DNA from: Propionivibrio sp.
GTDB taxonomy: Bacteria; Pseudomonadota; Gammaproteobacteria; Burkholderiales; Rhodocyclaceae
Direction: 5' to 3'
Assembly (NCBI GenBank): GCA_003249625.1
Contig: QKII01000174.1
Location: 1 to 5,711, forward strand
Length of the DNA stretch: 5,711 bases
Below, in pieces: positions 5,709 through 5,711 of the stretch. Position numbers and translations under genes: made by a program. The notes beneath the pieces are model-generated. The model was given only the letters and a program-made list of their open reading frames with translations. It was not told the origin of the DNA and did not search any database. Numbering within the stretch: the first letter of the stretch is position 1; every line of letters starts with the position of its first letter.

Positions 5709-5711
5709 CCG

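Overview
The window is GC-rich chromosomal DNA, most likely from a betaproteobacterium (Rhodocyclales or Burkholderiales-like). That placement is an inference from the gene families and codon use, not from a marker gene. It holds the 3' part of a leucine biosynthesis gene, a two-component regulatory pair on the minus strand, and a divergent TRAP-transporter operon on the plus strand. No RNA gene, insertion sequence, CRISPR array or phage gene was seen.

Layout: (1) 2-1234 (+) is the 5'-truncated end of leuA, 2-isopropylmalate synthase of the long 'type 2' form. It converges on the regulators across a 43-bp gap. (2) 1278-1913 (-) is a FixJ/NarL-type response regulator, and 1903-3534 (-) is its membrane sensor kinase. 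The kinase comes first in the transcript and the two genes overlap by 11 bp. (3) 3535-3739 is the divergent control region, rich in short dyads built on TTGCC/GGCAA. (4) 3740-3829 (+) is a 29-codon ORF with a strong ribosome binding site. Its product looks like a second copy of the first membrane helix of the next gene. (5) 3865-4407 (+) is dctQ, the small membrane subunit, and 4425-5708 (+) is dctM, the large membrane subunit. The window ends three bases after dctM.

The arrangement fits a substrate-responsive circuit in which the MASE1-type kinase and its regulator control a sodium-coupled TRAP carrier for an organic acid. The substrate cannot be read from the membrane subunits, and no gene for the periplasmic binding protein (DctP) is visible.

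The most unusual signal is the 29-residue ORF. It aligns without gaps to the start of DctQ (15 of 29 residues identical). Its last sense codons form the heptamer T TTT TTC directly before the TAG stop, and the -1 frame from there is open straight into dctQ. It may be a real small membrane protein, a relic of a tandem duplication, or the first part of a frameshift-made longer DctQ. None of these is demonstrated here.
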